Origin: Roseovarius mucosus DSM 17069
GTDB taxonomy: Bacteria > Pseudomonadota > Alphaproteobacteria > Rhodobacterales > Rhodobacteraceae
Direction of reading: 5' to 3'
DNA: 64,000 nt
NCBI RefSeq assembly: GCF_000768555.3
Contig: NZ_KN293977.1
Span: 55,622 to 119,621 of the forward strand
Part shown: positions 53,400 through 62,446 of the stretch, piece by piece
How the letters are laid out: every line of letters begins with the position of its first letter
Numbering within the stretch: position 1 is the stretch's first letter
Translations under genes and position numbers: made by a program
Notes under the pieces: model-generated
Database searches by the model: none
What the model was told of the DNA's origin: nothing
The model's input: only the letters and a program-made list of their open reading frames with translations

Positions 53400-54045
53400 T
53401 GGACCACCTTTTTTCGAGATAGCCGCCGAAACGGGCAAGCGGGAAGCTGATGACAAAATAGAACGCACCGCAGATCAGCAGCAGGAACAGCGGCTCTTGC
53501 AGGCGCGTGATGAGGATTTGAGTGGATTTCAACAGTTCCGTAACCTGCACCACATACACGAGGGCCGAGTCCTTCATCACCCCAAGCGCCAGACCGATCC
53601 ATGAGGGCAGCGCCACGCGCGTGGCCAACGGCAGGACGATATAGCGCATGTCCTGCCCCCATGTGAGGCCAAGGGACCGCGCCGCGCGGCGGGTAATTTC
53701 CGGAACCGCATCAATGCCGCCGCGCACGATCTCGGCGCAATAGGCCGACGTATAGAGCGACAGCACGATACAGGCGACGGTAAAGCCGGAAATCTGGAGT
53801 TGCAGCACCATCCCGACAAAGGCGTTGCCCAACACCAATTGAATGAGCAGCGGCACAGAGCGGAAGATGTCGAGAAAGAAGGTCAGGGGGGCTGCCAGCA
53901 CTGGGCCAAGCTGCACCCGGATCACCCCAAAAAGGATGCCCAAGAGGGTGCCGATGACCACGGAAATTGCGGTGACAAGGATCGTTATTCCCGCACCTTT
54001 GGCGAGAAACACGAGATCATTGGCGGTGAGGGCGGTGTCAAACAT
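53392..54045 (-). CDS. Polar amino acid ABC transporter permease
   Basis: This 217-residue HisM/GlnP-type permease has five hydrophobic segments and the EAA-type loop EITRRAARSLGLTWGQDMRY. It follows the first permease gene after 12 nt and overlaps the ATPase gene. The pair of permeases likely forms a heterodimer. Confidence 0.92.
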   Translation of the reverse strand: MFDTALTANDLVFLAKGAGITILVTAISVVIGTLLGILFGVIRVQLGPVLAAPLTFFLDIFRSVPLLIQLVLGNAFVGMVLQLQISGFTVACIVLSLYTSAYCAEIVRGGIDAVPEITRRAARSLGLTWGQDMRYIVLPLATRVALPSWIGLALGVMKDSALVYVVQVTELLKSTQILITRLQEPLFLLLICGAFYFVISFPLARFGGYLEKRWSND

Positions 54046-54057
54046 GCGTGTGGCCCC

Positions 54058-54723
54058 TCAATACCGGAACAGCCGCGCCGCAATCAGGCGGCCGCCAAGG
54101 GTGATGGTTTTCGTGATCAGGTAAAAGATCACGGCGGCCAGCGCGAAAAGCTCGAAGGTGCGGAACGTCAGCGCGTTGAGGTCTTGTGTAACCCCGTAAA
54201 GATCACTGTTCATGCCGACGGTGACGCCCAAAGAGGTCATCAGGATCGCCCAGACCATCTGATTGGTCATCGGCAAAAACGAAATCCTGAGCATCTGGGG
54301 CAGGATGATGTAGCGAAAGGATTGTAGCTGCGTCAGGCCCAGGGACCGCCCCGCGCGTCCTTGCGTATCGGGGATCGCCTTGAGCGCCCCGCGAAAATTC
54401 TCGGTCAGATAGCCCGCGTTGTTAAAGGTGATCCCGATCAGGATCGACACGAAAGGGCTGAAATGGATGCCAAAACTGGCGACGCCAAAATGCGCCATGT
54501 AGATCTGGAAGAGGGCAGGCGTGTTGCGCGCAATCTCGACCCAGGTCGTCGCAAAGGCCATCAGCGGGCGTGATCCCGATAACCGAAAGACGGTAAGCAG
54601 GATCGCAAGCAGGATGCCGAGAACCATCGACAGGATCGCGATTTCCATCGTGACCACCGCCCCATCGAGCATCTGCGGCAAGCGGTTGAACGCCTGTTTC
54701 CACTGGAAGGTATAGTCGAACAT
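54058..54723 (-). CDS. Polar amino acid ABC transporter permease
   Basis: This 221-residue permease carries the EAA-type loop AIPDTQGRAGRSLGLTQLQS and the typical ARNTPALFQIYMAHFG segment. It is separated from the binding-protein gene by a 74-nt gap with a terminator-like hairpin, which should keep permease levels below those of the binding protein. Confidence 0.92.
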   Translation of the reverse strand: MFDYTFQWKQAFNRLPQMLDGAVVTMEIAILSMVLGILLAILLTVFRLSGSRPLMAFATTWVEIARNTPALFQIYMAHFGVASFGIHFSPFVSILIGITFNNAGYLTENFRGALKAIPDTQGRAGRSLGLTQLQSFRYIILPQMLRISFLPMTNQMVWAILMTSLGVTVGMNSDLYGVTQDLNALTFRTFELFALAAVIFYLITKTITLGGRLIAARLFRY

Positions 54724-54754
54724 CCCGTCACCCGGCCCTTGGCTGAATAGAAAA

Positions 54755-54781
54755 TGGCGGCGCGGGGCCTCCGCGCCGCCA
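54755..54781 (-). terminator. Intercistronic attenuator-like hairpin
   Basis: TGGCGGCGCGG-AGGCC-CCGCGCCGCCA (minus strand), an 11-bp perfect stem, is followed by TTTTCTATT. It sits between the binding-protein and permease genes and has the form of a partial Rho-independent terminator. Confidence 0.7.
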
Positions 54782-54797
54782 ATGATCTGTCACGCTA

Positions 54798-55604
54798 TCA
54801 GCGATAGGTGTTCGGCACCACCAGTTTCGGAACTTCGCCGCCAACCCACTTCTCATACAGCTCGTCATACCGGCCGGTGCGTACCTGCTGGTTCACGAAG
54901 AGATTGAGGTAGTTGAGAAAGCCGTATTCGTCCCGCTTGGCGAAAAGCGCCACGTAATCGGTATCGAACGGGGCAAAACCCACGACAGTGATGTCCTTGT
55001 AGTTGCCCGACTGCACATTGGCCTGCGCCACGGTCGAGGTCGAGACGGTCGCGTCAAGCTGACCCTGGCTCAGCGCCAGGAACACATCGGCCTGCGTCTG
55101 GTAGGGGCGGAATTCGCCCTCGCCCCATTCCTTGACCTGCGCCTCGAGCGCGATCGCCTCATAGGTGCCTGCAACCGCGCCCACGGTGTGCCCCTTCATC
55201 CCCTCGTAAGAGGTGATGCCGGTGCCGCTATTGGCGGTCACGGCCATTTCAAAGGCGAAATAGGGGATCGAGAAGCCGACCGTCTTGGCCCGCTCCAGCG
55301 TGTCCGAGGTCGAGGCCACGCCCACATCGACACGGCCCGACATCAGCGCCGGAATACGCTCGGGGAACGGGGTTTCGACGATCTCGGCCTCGACGCCGAG
55401 GGCTGCAGCCAGATCGTTGCAGTAATCGACGTCAAAGCCGATGGGCACGTTGTTGGCATCGCGCATCCCCATGGGTGGGAAGTCAAGCACGACCGCGCAG
55501 CGCAAGGTGCCAGAAGAAATGATGTCGTCAAGCTTGTCCGCCTGAGCAGTGCCAGCGATGCTGGTCATACCCAGCAGGGCGGCGAAAAGTGCCGTTTTTT
55601 TCAT
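54798..55604 (-). CDS. Polar amino acid ABC transporter substrate-binding protein
   Basis: This 268-residue periplasmic SBP_bac_3-type protein has a Sec signal peptide (MKKTALFAALLGMTSIAGTA, cleavage near AQA-DK). Domain segments are LRCAVVLDFPPMGMRDANNV, GFDVDYCNDLAAALGVEAEI and ALMSGRVDVGVASTSDTLER. In this locus hydroxyproline or proline is the most likely ligand. The ATG at 55604 marks the start of the signal peptide. It is divergent from the aldehyde dehydrogenase gene (176 nt). Confidence 0.92.
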   Translation of the reverse strand: MKKTALFAALLGMTSIAGTAQADKLDDIISSGTLRCAVVLDFPPMGMRDANNVPIGFDVDYCNDLAAALGVEAEIVETPFPERIPALMSGRVDVGVASTSDTLERAKTVGFSIPYFAFEMAVTANSGTGITSYEGMKGHTVGAVAGTYEAIALEAQVKEWGEGEFRPYQTQADVFLALSQGQLDATVSTSTVAQANVQSGNYKDITVVGFAPFDTDYVALFAKRDEYGFLNYLNLFVNQQVRTGRYDELYEKWVGGEVPKLVVPNTYR

Positions 55605-55780
55605 TGGTGGAGCCCTCTCTGTTGATTCTTCGCTCAGCATGAGGCCTTTGGTTCTTTTTTGCAATAATTTTCCTAAAAGAAAAATACTGGCATGTCGGGA
55701 AAAAAATCGTTAAGCCGTGAAAATCCCGCATCGAGCGCCAGATCGCGTTCGGTCATTCCTATGGACTGAAAGGATTTCCC

Positions 55781-57295
55781 ATGAGTTTCGCACCGCATGG
55801 CAAGCATCTCATCGCAGGCGCATGGATCGGCACACCGGAGACATTCCTGTCCGATCCGGTCGAGGGCGCGGCGCGGGCATTTTCCGTGGGCACGCCAGAG
55901 CTTGTGGATCAGGCCTGCCGCGCCGCAGAAGAGGCGTTCTGGGTCTATGGGGCCAAATCCCGCGCCGAGCGGGCGCAGTTCCTGAACACCATCGCCGATG
56001 AGATCGAGGCGCGCGGCGCAGAGATCACAGAAATCGGTACGCAGGAAACCGGCCTGCCTGCCGCGCGGCTGGAGGGCGAGCGCGGGCGCACCACCGGGCA
56101 ATTGCGCCTCTTTGCCGACCATATCCTCAAGGGCGATTACCTCGACCGCCGCCATGATGCGGCGCTGCCGGATCGCAAACCCCTGCCGCGCTCCGATCTG
56201 CGGATGATGCAGCGACCCATCGGGCCGGTGGCGGTCTTTGGTGCGTCGAATTTCCCGCTCGCCTTTTCCACGGCAGGCGGCGACACGGCGGCGGCCCTCG
56301 CGGCGGGCTGCCCGGTGGTGGTCAAGGGCCACGGCGCGCATCCCGGCACGTCCGAGCTGGTGGCCGAGGCGATCCATGCCGCGATTGCCGCTTGCGCCAT
56401 GCCTGCGGGGGTATTCAGCCTCGTGCAGGGGGGCAATCGCGCGGTGGGGCACGCCTTGGTGCAGCATCCTCTGATCCGCGCCGTGGGCTTTACCGGCTCG
56501 CTGGCGGGGGGGCGGGCGCTCTTTGATCTCTGCGCGGCACGGCCCGATCCGATCCCGTTCTTCGGCGAATTGGGCAGCGTGAACCCCATGTTCCTCTTGC
56601 CAGAGGCAATGGCCGCGCGCGGAGCGTCGATCGCGACGGGCTGGGCCGGGTCGCTGACCATGGGCGCAGGCCAATTCTGCACCAATCCCGGCATCGCGGT
56701 GGTGATCAAGGGACCAGAGGCCGACGCCTTTGCCGAGGCTACCCGCGCGGCCCTGAGTGAGAGCGGGGCGCAGGTGATGCTGACAACCGGAATCGCTGCG
56801 GCCTATGCGACGGGCGCGGCGCAGATGGGCGCGCAATTGGGCGTGCAAGACCTCTTGACCGCGATGTGTGACCAGCGTCAGGCCAAGCCCTTTCTCTACC
56901 GGGTCGCGGCGCGCGACTGGCTGGCCAATCACGCCCTCAGCGAAGAGGTGTTCGGCCCGCTTGGCCTGATCGTGGTGGCCGAAGATGCCGAGGAAATGCT
57001 CGCCGTCGCGCAGAGCTTCACGGGTCAGTTGACCGCCACCTTGCATATAGATGCCGCCGATACCGACATGGCCCGCCGCCTCTTGCCGGTGCTGGAACGC
57101 AAGGCCGGTCGTGTGCTGGCCAACGGTTTCCCGACCGGGGTCGAGGTCTGCGATTCCATGGTCCATGGCGGGCCATATCCGGCCTCGACCAATTTCGGCG
57201 CAACCTCGGTCGGCACCCTGTCGATCCGCCGTTTCCTGCGTCCCGTGTGTTATCAGAACATCCCCGAGGGCCTCTTGCCCGAGGACGCGCACTAA
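55781..57295 (+). CDS. 2-oxoglutarate semialdehyde dehydrogenase
   Basis: This 504-residue NAD(P)-dependent aldehyde dehydrogenase has the catalytic Cys in MGAGQFCTNPGIAVV and the Glu in FFGELGSVNPMFLLPEA, with the cofactor segment VFGASNFPLAFSTAGGDTAA. The sequence class is that of bacterial alpha-ketoglutaric semialdehyde dehydrogenases of hydroxyproline loci. It completes the conversion of 4-hydroxyproline to 2-oxoglutarate. A canonical terminator follows. Confidence 0.92.
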   Translation: MSFAPHGKHLIAGAWIGTPETFLSDPVEGAARAFSVGTPELVDQACRAAEEAFWVYGAKSRAERAQFLNTIADEIEARGAEITEIGTQETGLPAARLEGERGRTTGQLRLFADHILKGDYLDRRHDAALPDRKPLPRSDLRMMQRPIGPVAVFGASNFPLAFSTAGGDTAAALAAGCPVVVKGHGAHPGTSELVAEAIHAAIAACAMPAGVFSLVQGGNRAVGHALVQHPLIRAVGFTGSLAGGRALFDLCAARPDPIPFFGELGSVNPMFLLPEAMAARGASIATGWAGSLTMGAGQFCTNPGIAVVIKGPEADAFAEATRAALSESGAQVMLTTGIAAAYATGAAQMGAQLGVQDLLTAMCDQRQAKPFLYRVAARDWLANHALSEEVFGPLGLIVVAEDAEEMLAVAQSFTGQLTATLHIDAADTDMARRLLPVLERKAGRVLANGFPTGVEVCDSMVHGGPYPASTNFGATSVGTLSIRRFLRPVCYQNIPEGLLPEDAH

Positions 57296-57318
57296 CCGTC
57301 ACGATCTCGCAAACGTAC

Positions 57319-57348
57319 AGGCCGGGAATATCCCGGCCTGATGTTTTT
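57319..57348 (+). terminator. Rho-independent terminator of the semialdehyde dehydrogenase gene
   Basis: AGGCCGGGA-ATA-TCCCGGCCT, a 9-bp perfect stem, followed by GATGTTTTT, starting 24 nt after the stop codon. Confidence 0.92.
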
Positions 57349-57365
57349 CAAACAGTTGGATGCGC

Positions 57366-59612
57366 TTACGGCTTGCCGCGTTTGGGCGGGGTGGTGCCGC
57401 CGAAACCGGCGCGGGCCTTGGGCGGAGCACCTTTGCCCTTGGGTTTTCCTGCGCCGGGTTTCCCGGCCGGGCCTTTCCCCGCGCCCGGCTTGCCGGGCTT
57501 TTTCGCCGCTCCGGGCGGCACAAAACGCTTGGAGGTGTCGGCCGCCAGATTGGGTCTTGGCGCGGCGGGTTCCGCATCGCGCGGTGCCGGGCGGGCACGC
57601 GGCTTGTCAAAGGGTTTGTCCGACGATTTCGCCCCCGGTTTCCCAAAGGGCTTGGAGGTGGGTTTGCCCTCGGCCTTGCCATAGGGTTTTCCAGGTTTGC
57701 GATCCCCTGCAGGTTTGCCAAAGGGCTTGCTCGCGGGCTTTCCGGCGGGTTTGTCACCCGACCACGGCTTTTTCGCGGGTCGCGGCGCATCGCCCGCATC
57801 CGAACGCGGTTTGCGATATGGAGTTACCGTGCCATCCTCGACCGCGCGGGCCATCGCGGCGGGCGGTGCGCCTGCCGGTTTCGGACGTGGCTTGGGGGCA
57901 GGTCGCGGAGCGCTATCGCGAGGGGCATGATGCTCGCGGGATGTCTTTTGCTCACGTGGCGCACGGGCCGGACGATCCTCACGCGGGGCGCGGGGTGATC
58001 GTTCGGGTCGGTCCGCGCGCGGGGCAGGGGCAAACTCGGGGGCTTTGTCCAAGGCGCGGGCGCTGATGCCCTCATCCAATTGCCCGCCCTCGCCAAGGGC
58101 TGACATGAACCCCGGAACGGCGGCTTCGGCCAGTTCGACAAAGGTCTCAGACGCCTGCACGCGAATGGCACCAATCGCGGATTTGTCGAGATTGCCTACC
58201 CGGCACAAGAGGGGTAGCAACCACCGCGCCTCGGCCCGGTCATTGTTGCCAACTGACAGTGCGAACCAGCGGCTTGGTCCAAAGGCCGAGCGTTCGCGTG
58301 CCGGGGCGGGTGTGCCGGGCGCGCTCAGTTCCTCGGGCGCGGACCAGCGCGATTTATAAAGCCGCAGGTAGGCCGCGGCGATTACCTCGGGACTATGCAG
58401 CGCCAGCAGTTCGGTGGCAAAGGCGCCCTCGGTCTCGGACGGTGTTTCGGACCAGACCGGATCGGACAAGAGCCGCTCACGATCCTTGGCCTCGATATCC
58501 TCGGGCGTGGGCGGCGTGGTCCATTCGGCGGTTATCTTCGCGAATTTGAGCAGGCGCTCGGCCTTGTTGGCCGACTTGACCGGCACGATCAGGGCAGAGA
58601 TACCCTTGCGCCCGGCGCGTCCCGTGCGGCCCGAGCGGTGCAAGAGGCCTTCGGAATTGGTGGGCAATTCGGCATGAACCACCAGATCGAGATTGGGCAG
58701 GTCGATGCCGCGCGCAGCGACATCTGTCGCCACGCAAACGCGGGCGCGCCCGTCGCGCATCGCTTGCAGAGCGTGGGTCCGCTCGGACTGGCTCAGTTCC
58801 CCCGAGAGCGAGACCACGGCAAAGCCGCGATTGGAGAGGCGCGCCGTCAGCCGGGCCACCATGGCGCGCGTATTGGCGAAAACGATGGCGTTCTGCGCAT
58901 CGTGGTAGCGCAGCAGGTTGATCACCGCCCCTTCGGCATCCTGTGGCGAGACGGTCAGCGCCTGATAGGCGATATCGGCATGCTGCTTGGCCCCGGTCAG
59001 GGTGGTCACGCGATGCGCATCGCGTTGGAACTTTTCCGCCAGCTTGGCGATCATCGGCGGCACGGTGGCGGAAAACATCAGTGTGCGGCGATCTTCGGGG
59101 GCTGCGGCCAGCATGAATTCGAGGTCTTCACGAAAGCCGAGATCGAGCATTTCGTCGGCTTCGTCGAGCACGATGGCCCGCAGGCTGGTCATATCGAGCG
59201 CCCCGCGATTGATATGGTCACACAGCCGTCCGGGCGTGCCCACCACGATATGCGCGCCGCGTTCCAGCGCGCGGCGCTCGTCGCGGGCGTCCATGCCACC
59301 CACACAGGTAACCAGCCGCGCGCCCGCTTCGGCATAGAGCCAGCTCAATTCACGCATCACCTGCAACGCCAGTTCCCGCGTCGGTGCCACGATCAGCGCA
59401 AGTGGTGCTGCGGCAGGCGGCAGGCGGTCTTCGCCGCCCAGCAGTGTGGGCGCAATCGCAAGCCCAAAGCCCACGGTCTTGCCCGATCCGGTTTGGGCCG
59501 AGACCAACAAGTCAGAGCCAGACAGCGCGGGGTCCGTCACCGCCTCTTGGACAGGTGTCAGTGTTTCATAGCCGCGCGCGGCAAGGGCATTGGAGAGGGC
59601 AGGCAGGATCAT
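57366..59612 (-). CDS. DEAD-box RNA helicase with long basic tail
   Basis: This 748-residue helicase has the Q-motif region ETLTPVQEAV, motif I SAQTGSGKTVGFG, motif II VLDEADEMLD, motif III SAT, and motif VI HRSGRTGRAGRKG (residues 1-375). A DbpA-like RNA-binding domain follows (FALSVGNNDRAEARWLLPLL). The last 220 or so residues are low-complexity, rich in Lys, Pro, Gly, Arg and Ala, with imperfect KPFGKPxxK repeats (e.g. KPASKPFGKPAG and KPTSKPFGKPGA). This fits DeaD/CsdA-type ribosome-assembly or cold-shock helicases; the tail probably binds RNA non-specifically or promotes condensate formation. Confidence 0.92.
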   Translation of the reverse strand: MILPALSNALAARGYETLTPVQEAVTDPALSGSDLLVSAQTGSGKTVGFGLAIAPTLLGGEDRLPPAAAPLALIVAPTRELALQVMRELSWLYAEAGARLVTCVGGMDARDERRALERGAHIVVGTPGRLCDHINRGALDMTSLRAIVLDEADEMLDLGFREDLEFMLAAAPEDRRTLMFSATVPPMIAKLAEKFQRDAHRVTTLTGAKQHADIAYQALTVSPQDAEGAVINLLRYHDAQNAIVFANTRAMVARLTARLSNRGFAVVSLSGELSQSERTHALQAMRDGRARVCVATDVAARGIDLPNLDLVVHAELPTNSEGLLHRSGRTGRAGRKGISALIVPVKSANKAERLLKFAKITAEWTTPPTPEDIEAKDRERLLSDPVWSETPSETEGAFATELLALHSPEVIAAAYLRLYKSRWSAPEELSAPGTPAPARERSAFGPSRWFALSVGNNDRAEARWLLPLLCRVGNLDKSAIGAIRVQASETFVELAEAAVPGFMSALGEGGQLDEGISARALDKAPEFAPAPRADRPERSPRAPREDRPARAPREQKTSREHHAPRDSAPRPAPKPRPKPAGAPPAAMARAVEDGTVTPYRKPRSDAGDAPRPAKKPWSGDKPAGKPASKPFGKPAGDRKPGKPYGKAEGKPTSKPFGKPGAKSSDKPFDKPRARPAPRDAEPAAPRPNLAADTSKRFVPPGAAKKPGKPGAGKGPAGKPGAGKPKGKGAPPKARAGFGGTTPPKRGKP

Positions 59613-59786
59613 GAGGGAGGTCGGTTCCGAAAAAGGGGTGCGGCTTGCGCGTCAAGCCGCGACGCATAGCTCAGTCACGCGCAGTTGTATACGGCAAATG
59701 CGCCAGCGGGGCAGCGCCCCTTGTGGTCGCACCGGGATTGCGCCACGGTAGCGCAAACCCCGAATTTGCGAACAGGAGGCTGACCG

Positions 59787-60947
59787 ATGCCCGTCAAGAA
59801 CCGCTTTGCCGAATTGCACAACGACATAACAGAATGGCGGCGCGATATCCATGCCCATCCCGAGATCCTCTATGAGACGCATCGCACCAGTGCGCTTGTC
59901 GCGGAAAAGCTCAAGGCGTTCGGATGTGACGAGGTGGTGACAGGCATTGGCCGCACCGGCGTTGTGGGGGTGATCAAGGGGCGCAGCACGTCCTCGGGGC
60001 GGGTGATCGGCCTGCGCGCAGATATGGATGCGCTGCCCATCCATGAGGCGACCGGCGTGGATTACGCCAGCAAGACCCCCGGCGCAATGCATGCCTGTGG
60101 CCATGACGGGCATACCGCCATGCTGCTTGGTGCGGCGCAGTATCTGGCCGAGACCCGCAACTTCGATGGAACAGCCGTCGTGATCTTTCAACCTGCTGAA
60201 GAGGGCGGGGCAGGCGGGCGCGAGATGTGCGAGGATGGCATGATGGACCGCTTCGGCATTCAAGAGGTCTACGGCATGCACAACTGGCCGGGCCGTCCCG
60301 TCGGCAGCTTTGCCATCCGCCCCGGTGCCTTCTTCGCCGCGACCGACCAGTTTGACATTGCCCTCACCGGCAAGGGCGGGCACGCCGCCAAGCCGCACGA
60401 GACCGTGGACACGACCGTCATGGCCGCGCATCTGGTCACGATGCTACAGACGATTGCCAGCCGCAATGCCGATCCGGTGGATCAGGTGGTGGTTTCGGTC
60501 ACGTCTTTTCAGACGTCCTCGACCGCGTTCAACGTGATCCCGCAGGGCGTACATTTGCGCGGGACAGTTCGTACCATGAGCCCGCAAATGCGTGACCTGG
60601 CCGAGACCCGCATCCGCGCTCTTTGCGAGCATGTGACGGCAGGCTTCGGTGGTAGCGCCGAGGTCAGCTATTACCGGGGCTATCCGGTGATGATCAACCA
60701 TGACGAACAGACCGAGTTTGCTGCGTCAGTGGCGGCCAAGGTCAGTGGTGGTTGCGATGAGGCGCCCTTGATCATGGGCGGCGAAGATTTCGCCTTCATG
60801 CTCGAAGAGCGCCCCGGTGCCTATATCCTCGTGGGCAATGGCGACACGGCGATGGTCCACAGCCCCGATTACAACTTCAATGACGAGGCGATCCCGGCTG
60901 GTTGCAGCTGGTGGGCAGGGATCGTGGAAGAGCGGATGCCAGCCTGA
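59787..60947 (+). CDS. M20-family amidohydrolase (hippurate hydrolase type)
   Basis: This 386-residue zinc peptidase/aminoacylase has GLRADMDALPIHEATG, HACGHDGHTAMLLGAAQYLA and VIFQPAEEGGAGGREMCEDG as metal-binding segments and a second histidine site in PLIMGGEDFAFMLEERPG. The class covers hippurate hydrolases, IAA-amino acid hydrolases and N-acyl-amino acid deacylases. Benzoate released from hippurate would feed the ben genes of this genome, but they are 35 kb away and this link is speculative. GGAGG precedes the ATG. Confidence 0.9.
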   Translation: MPVKNRFAELHNDITEWRRDIHAHPEILYETHRTSALVAEKLKAFGCDEVVTGIGRTGVVGVIKGRSTSSGRVIGLRADMDALPIHEATGVDYASKTPGAMHACGHDGHTAMLLGAAQYLAETRNFDGTAVVIFQPAEEGGAGGREMCEDGMMDRFGIQEVYGMHNWPGRPVGSFAIRPGAFFAATDQFDIALTGKGGHAAKPHETVDTTVMAAHLVTMLQTIASRNADPVDQVVVSVTSFQTSSTAFNVIPQGVHLRGTVRTMSPQMRDLAETRIRALCEHVTAGFGGSAEVSYYRGYPVMINHDEQTEFAASVAAKVSGGCDEAPLIMGGEDFAFMLEERPGAYILVGNGDTAMVHSPDYNFNDEAIPAGCSWWAGIVEERMPA

Positions 60948-60957
60948 GGCGCGCCGA

Positions 60958-62328
60958 TCACATCGGCTCGGCCATCAGCCACACCCCGCCCTGAGGCCGC
61001 AGCGTCAGGATCATCACCGGGTCGGGGTCACGCCCCGGCACCGGGGTGAACCGGAACCGGGAGAGCAGGGTGGCGAGGATGATCACCGCCTCTTGCAGCG
61101 CGAAACTGGCCCCGATGCAGATGCGCGGCCCATCGCCAAAAGGCAGGTAGGCGTAGCGCTCAAGGCTCTTGCGATCGGCAAAGCGGTCCGGATCGAACCG
61201 GTTTGGCTCTGGCCACAACAGGTGGTTTCGGTGCAGCGCGTAGATCGGAATGATCACGGTATCACGGGGTCTTATCTCGCGACCGCAGAGCGTATCGGCC
61301 ACCTGCGCGGTGCGCGATATGATGCCCGCAGGCGGATAGAGGCGCAGCGCCTCGTCGATGATCTGGCGGATATAGGGCAGGCGGGCCACGTCTTCGCCGG
61401 TGGCCGCGCGGCCGCCAAGCACGGATTGCGCCTCGGCGCGGGCGCGGTCCTGCACGGCCTGATCATAAGCGCAGAGATAGAGTGACCAGCCCAGTGTCAG
61501 CGCCGTTGTCTCATGCCCCGCCACGATGAAGGTCAGCAAGTTGTCGCGTAACTCCGGCGTGCTCATCCGCCGTTTCGTTTCCGGGTCCTCGCCGTCGAGC
61601 AAGAGATCAAGGAGGTCGGGCACGCCCTCGGAGCCGCGCGCGCGACGCGCTTCGACGGCCTCGTCCGCCACGCGTTTCATCTCGGCCACTGTGCTGCCCG
61701 ACATCACCCGACCCGGACGCGGCACCCAGTCCGGAAAGCCGAGAATGTCAAAGAGCGAGATCTTGCCCGCCTCAGCAATATAGGCGTCGATGCCGCGATG
61801 CACGGCGTTCACATCGAACATGCCATCGCCGGAAAAGGTCACTTCGGCGATGACGTCAAAGGTAGTGCGCACCATTTCGGCGGCCATATCCACTGCGCGC
61901 GGGCCCGCCGCCGCCACACGTGCTGCGCTCTGTTCGACGGCGGCAGTCATGATCGGAGCGAGGTTCATCACGTTGCGATGCGAAAAGACTGGCGCCGCCG
62001 TGCGTCGCTGCCACCGCCAATGCGCGCCCTCGGCGATAAAGAGCGACTCGCCGATGGCGGGGCGTAGAAGGTTCTTGGTGACAATGGATTTTGGGTAGTT
62101 ATCGAGTTCCTCCAAGAGCATTCGCCGGATTGCGCCGGGGTCCATCACCATGTGCCAGCGTTTGCCCGTGCGTCCCGAGACCATGGGTTGCCGTGTGGCA
62201 ATCTCGGGGATGATCGACAGGATGTTGCGCCGCGCGGCCTTCAGGCTGGCCAGCACGCCCATTGGCTCTGTCACCAAGGGCACATGCACGGGCGGGCGGT
62301 CGAGTGTCTGTTGGGGGATCGGGGGCAT
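60958..62328 (-). CDS. Cytochrome P450
   Basis: This 456-residue heme monooxygenase has the I-helix TFIVAGHETTALTLGWSLYL, the K-helix IIDEALRLYPPAG (ExxR), and the heme-binding loop FGDGPRICIGASFALQEAV with the proximal cysteine. It lacks an N-terminal membrane anchor and is therefore soluble. General sequence style is that of long-chain/fatty-acid-type bacterial P450s of the CYP4-like fold. No dedicated ferredoxin or reductase gene is adjacent. It is convergent with the amidohydrolase gene (10 nt). Confidence 0.93.
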   Translation of the reverse strand: MPPIPQQTLDRPPVHVPLVTEPMGVLASLKAARRNILSIIPEIATRQPMVSGRTGKRWHMVMDPGAIRRMLLEELDNYPKSIVTKNLLRPAIGESLFIAEGAHWRWQRRTAAPVFSHRNVMNLAPIMTAAVEQSAARVAAAGPRAVDMAAEMVRTTFDVIAEVTFSGDGMFDVNAVHRGIDAYIAEAGKISLFDILGFPDWVPRPGRVMSGSTVAEMKRVADEAVEARRARGSEGVPDLLDLLLDGEDPETKRRMSTPELRDNLLTFIVAGHETTALTLGWSLYLCAYDQAVQDRARAEAQSVLGGRAATGEDVARLPYIRQIIDEALRLYPPAGIISRTAQVADTLCGREIRPRDTVIIPIYALHRNHLLWPEPNRFDPDRFADRKSLERYAYLPFGDGPRICIGASFALQEAVIILATLLSRFRFTPVPGRDPDPVMILTLRPQGGVWLMAEPM

Positions 62329-62446
62329 TGGGCACCTCTAGGCAAGTGCCCCTTAGATAGGGCACGGGCGGTGCGGGGGCAAATGATTGCGCAGACGCGT
62401 CGTCTGGGCTATCCCAGCCCGAACTGTCACACTTGGGGAATTCCTG

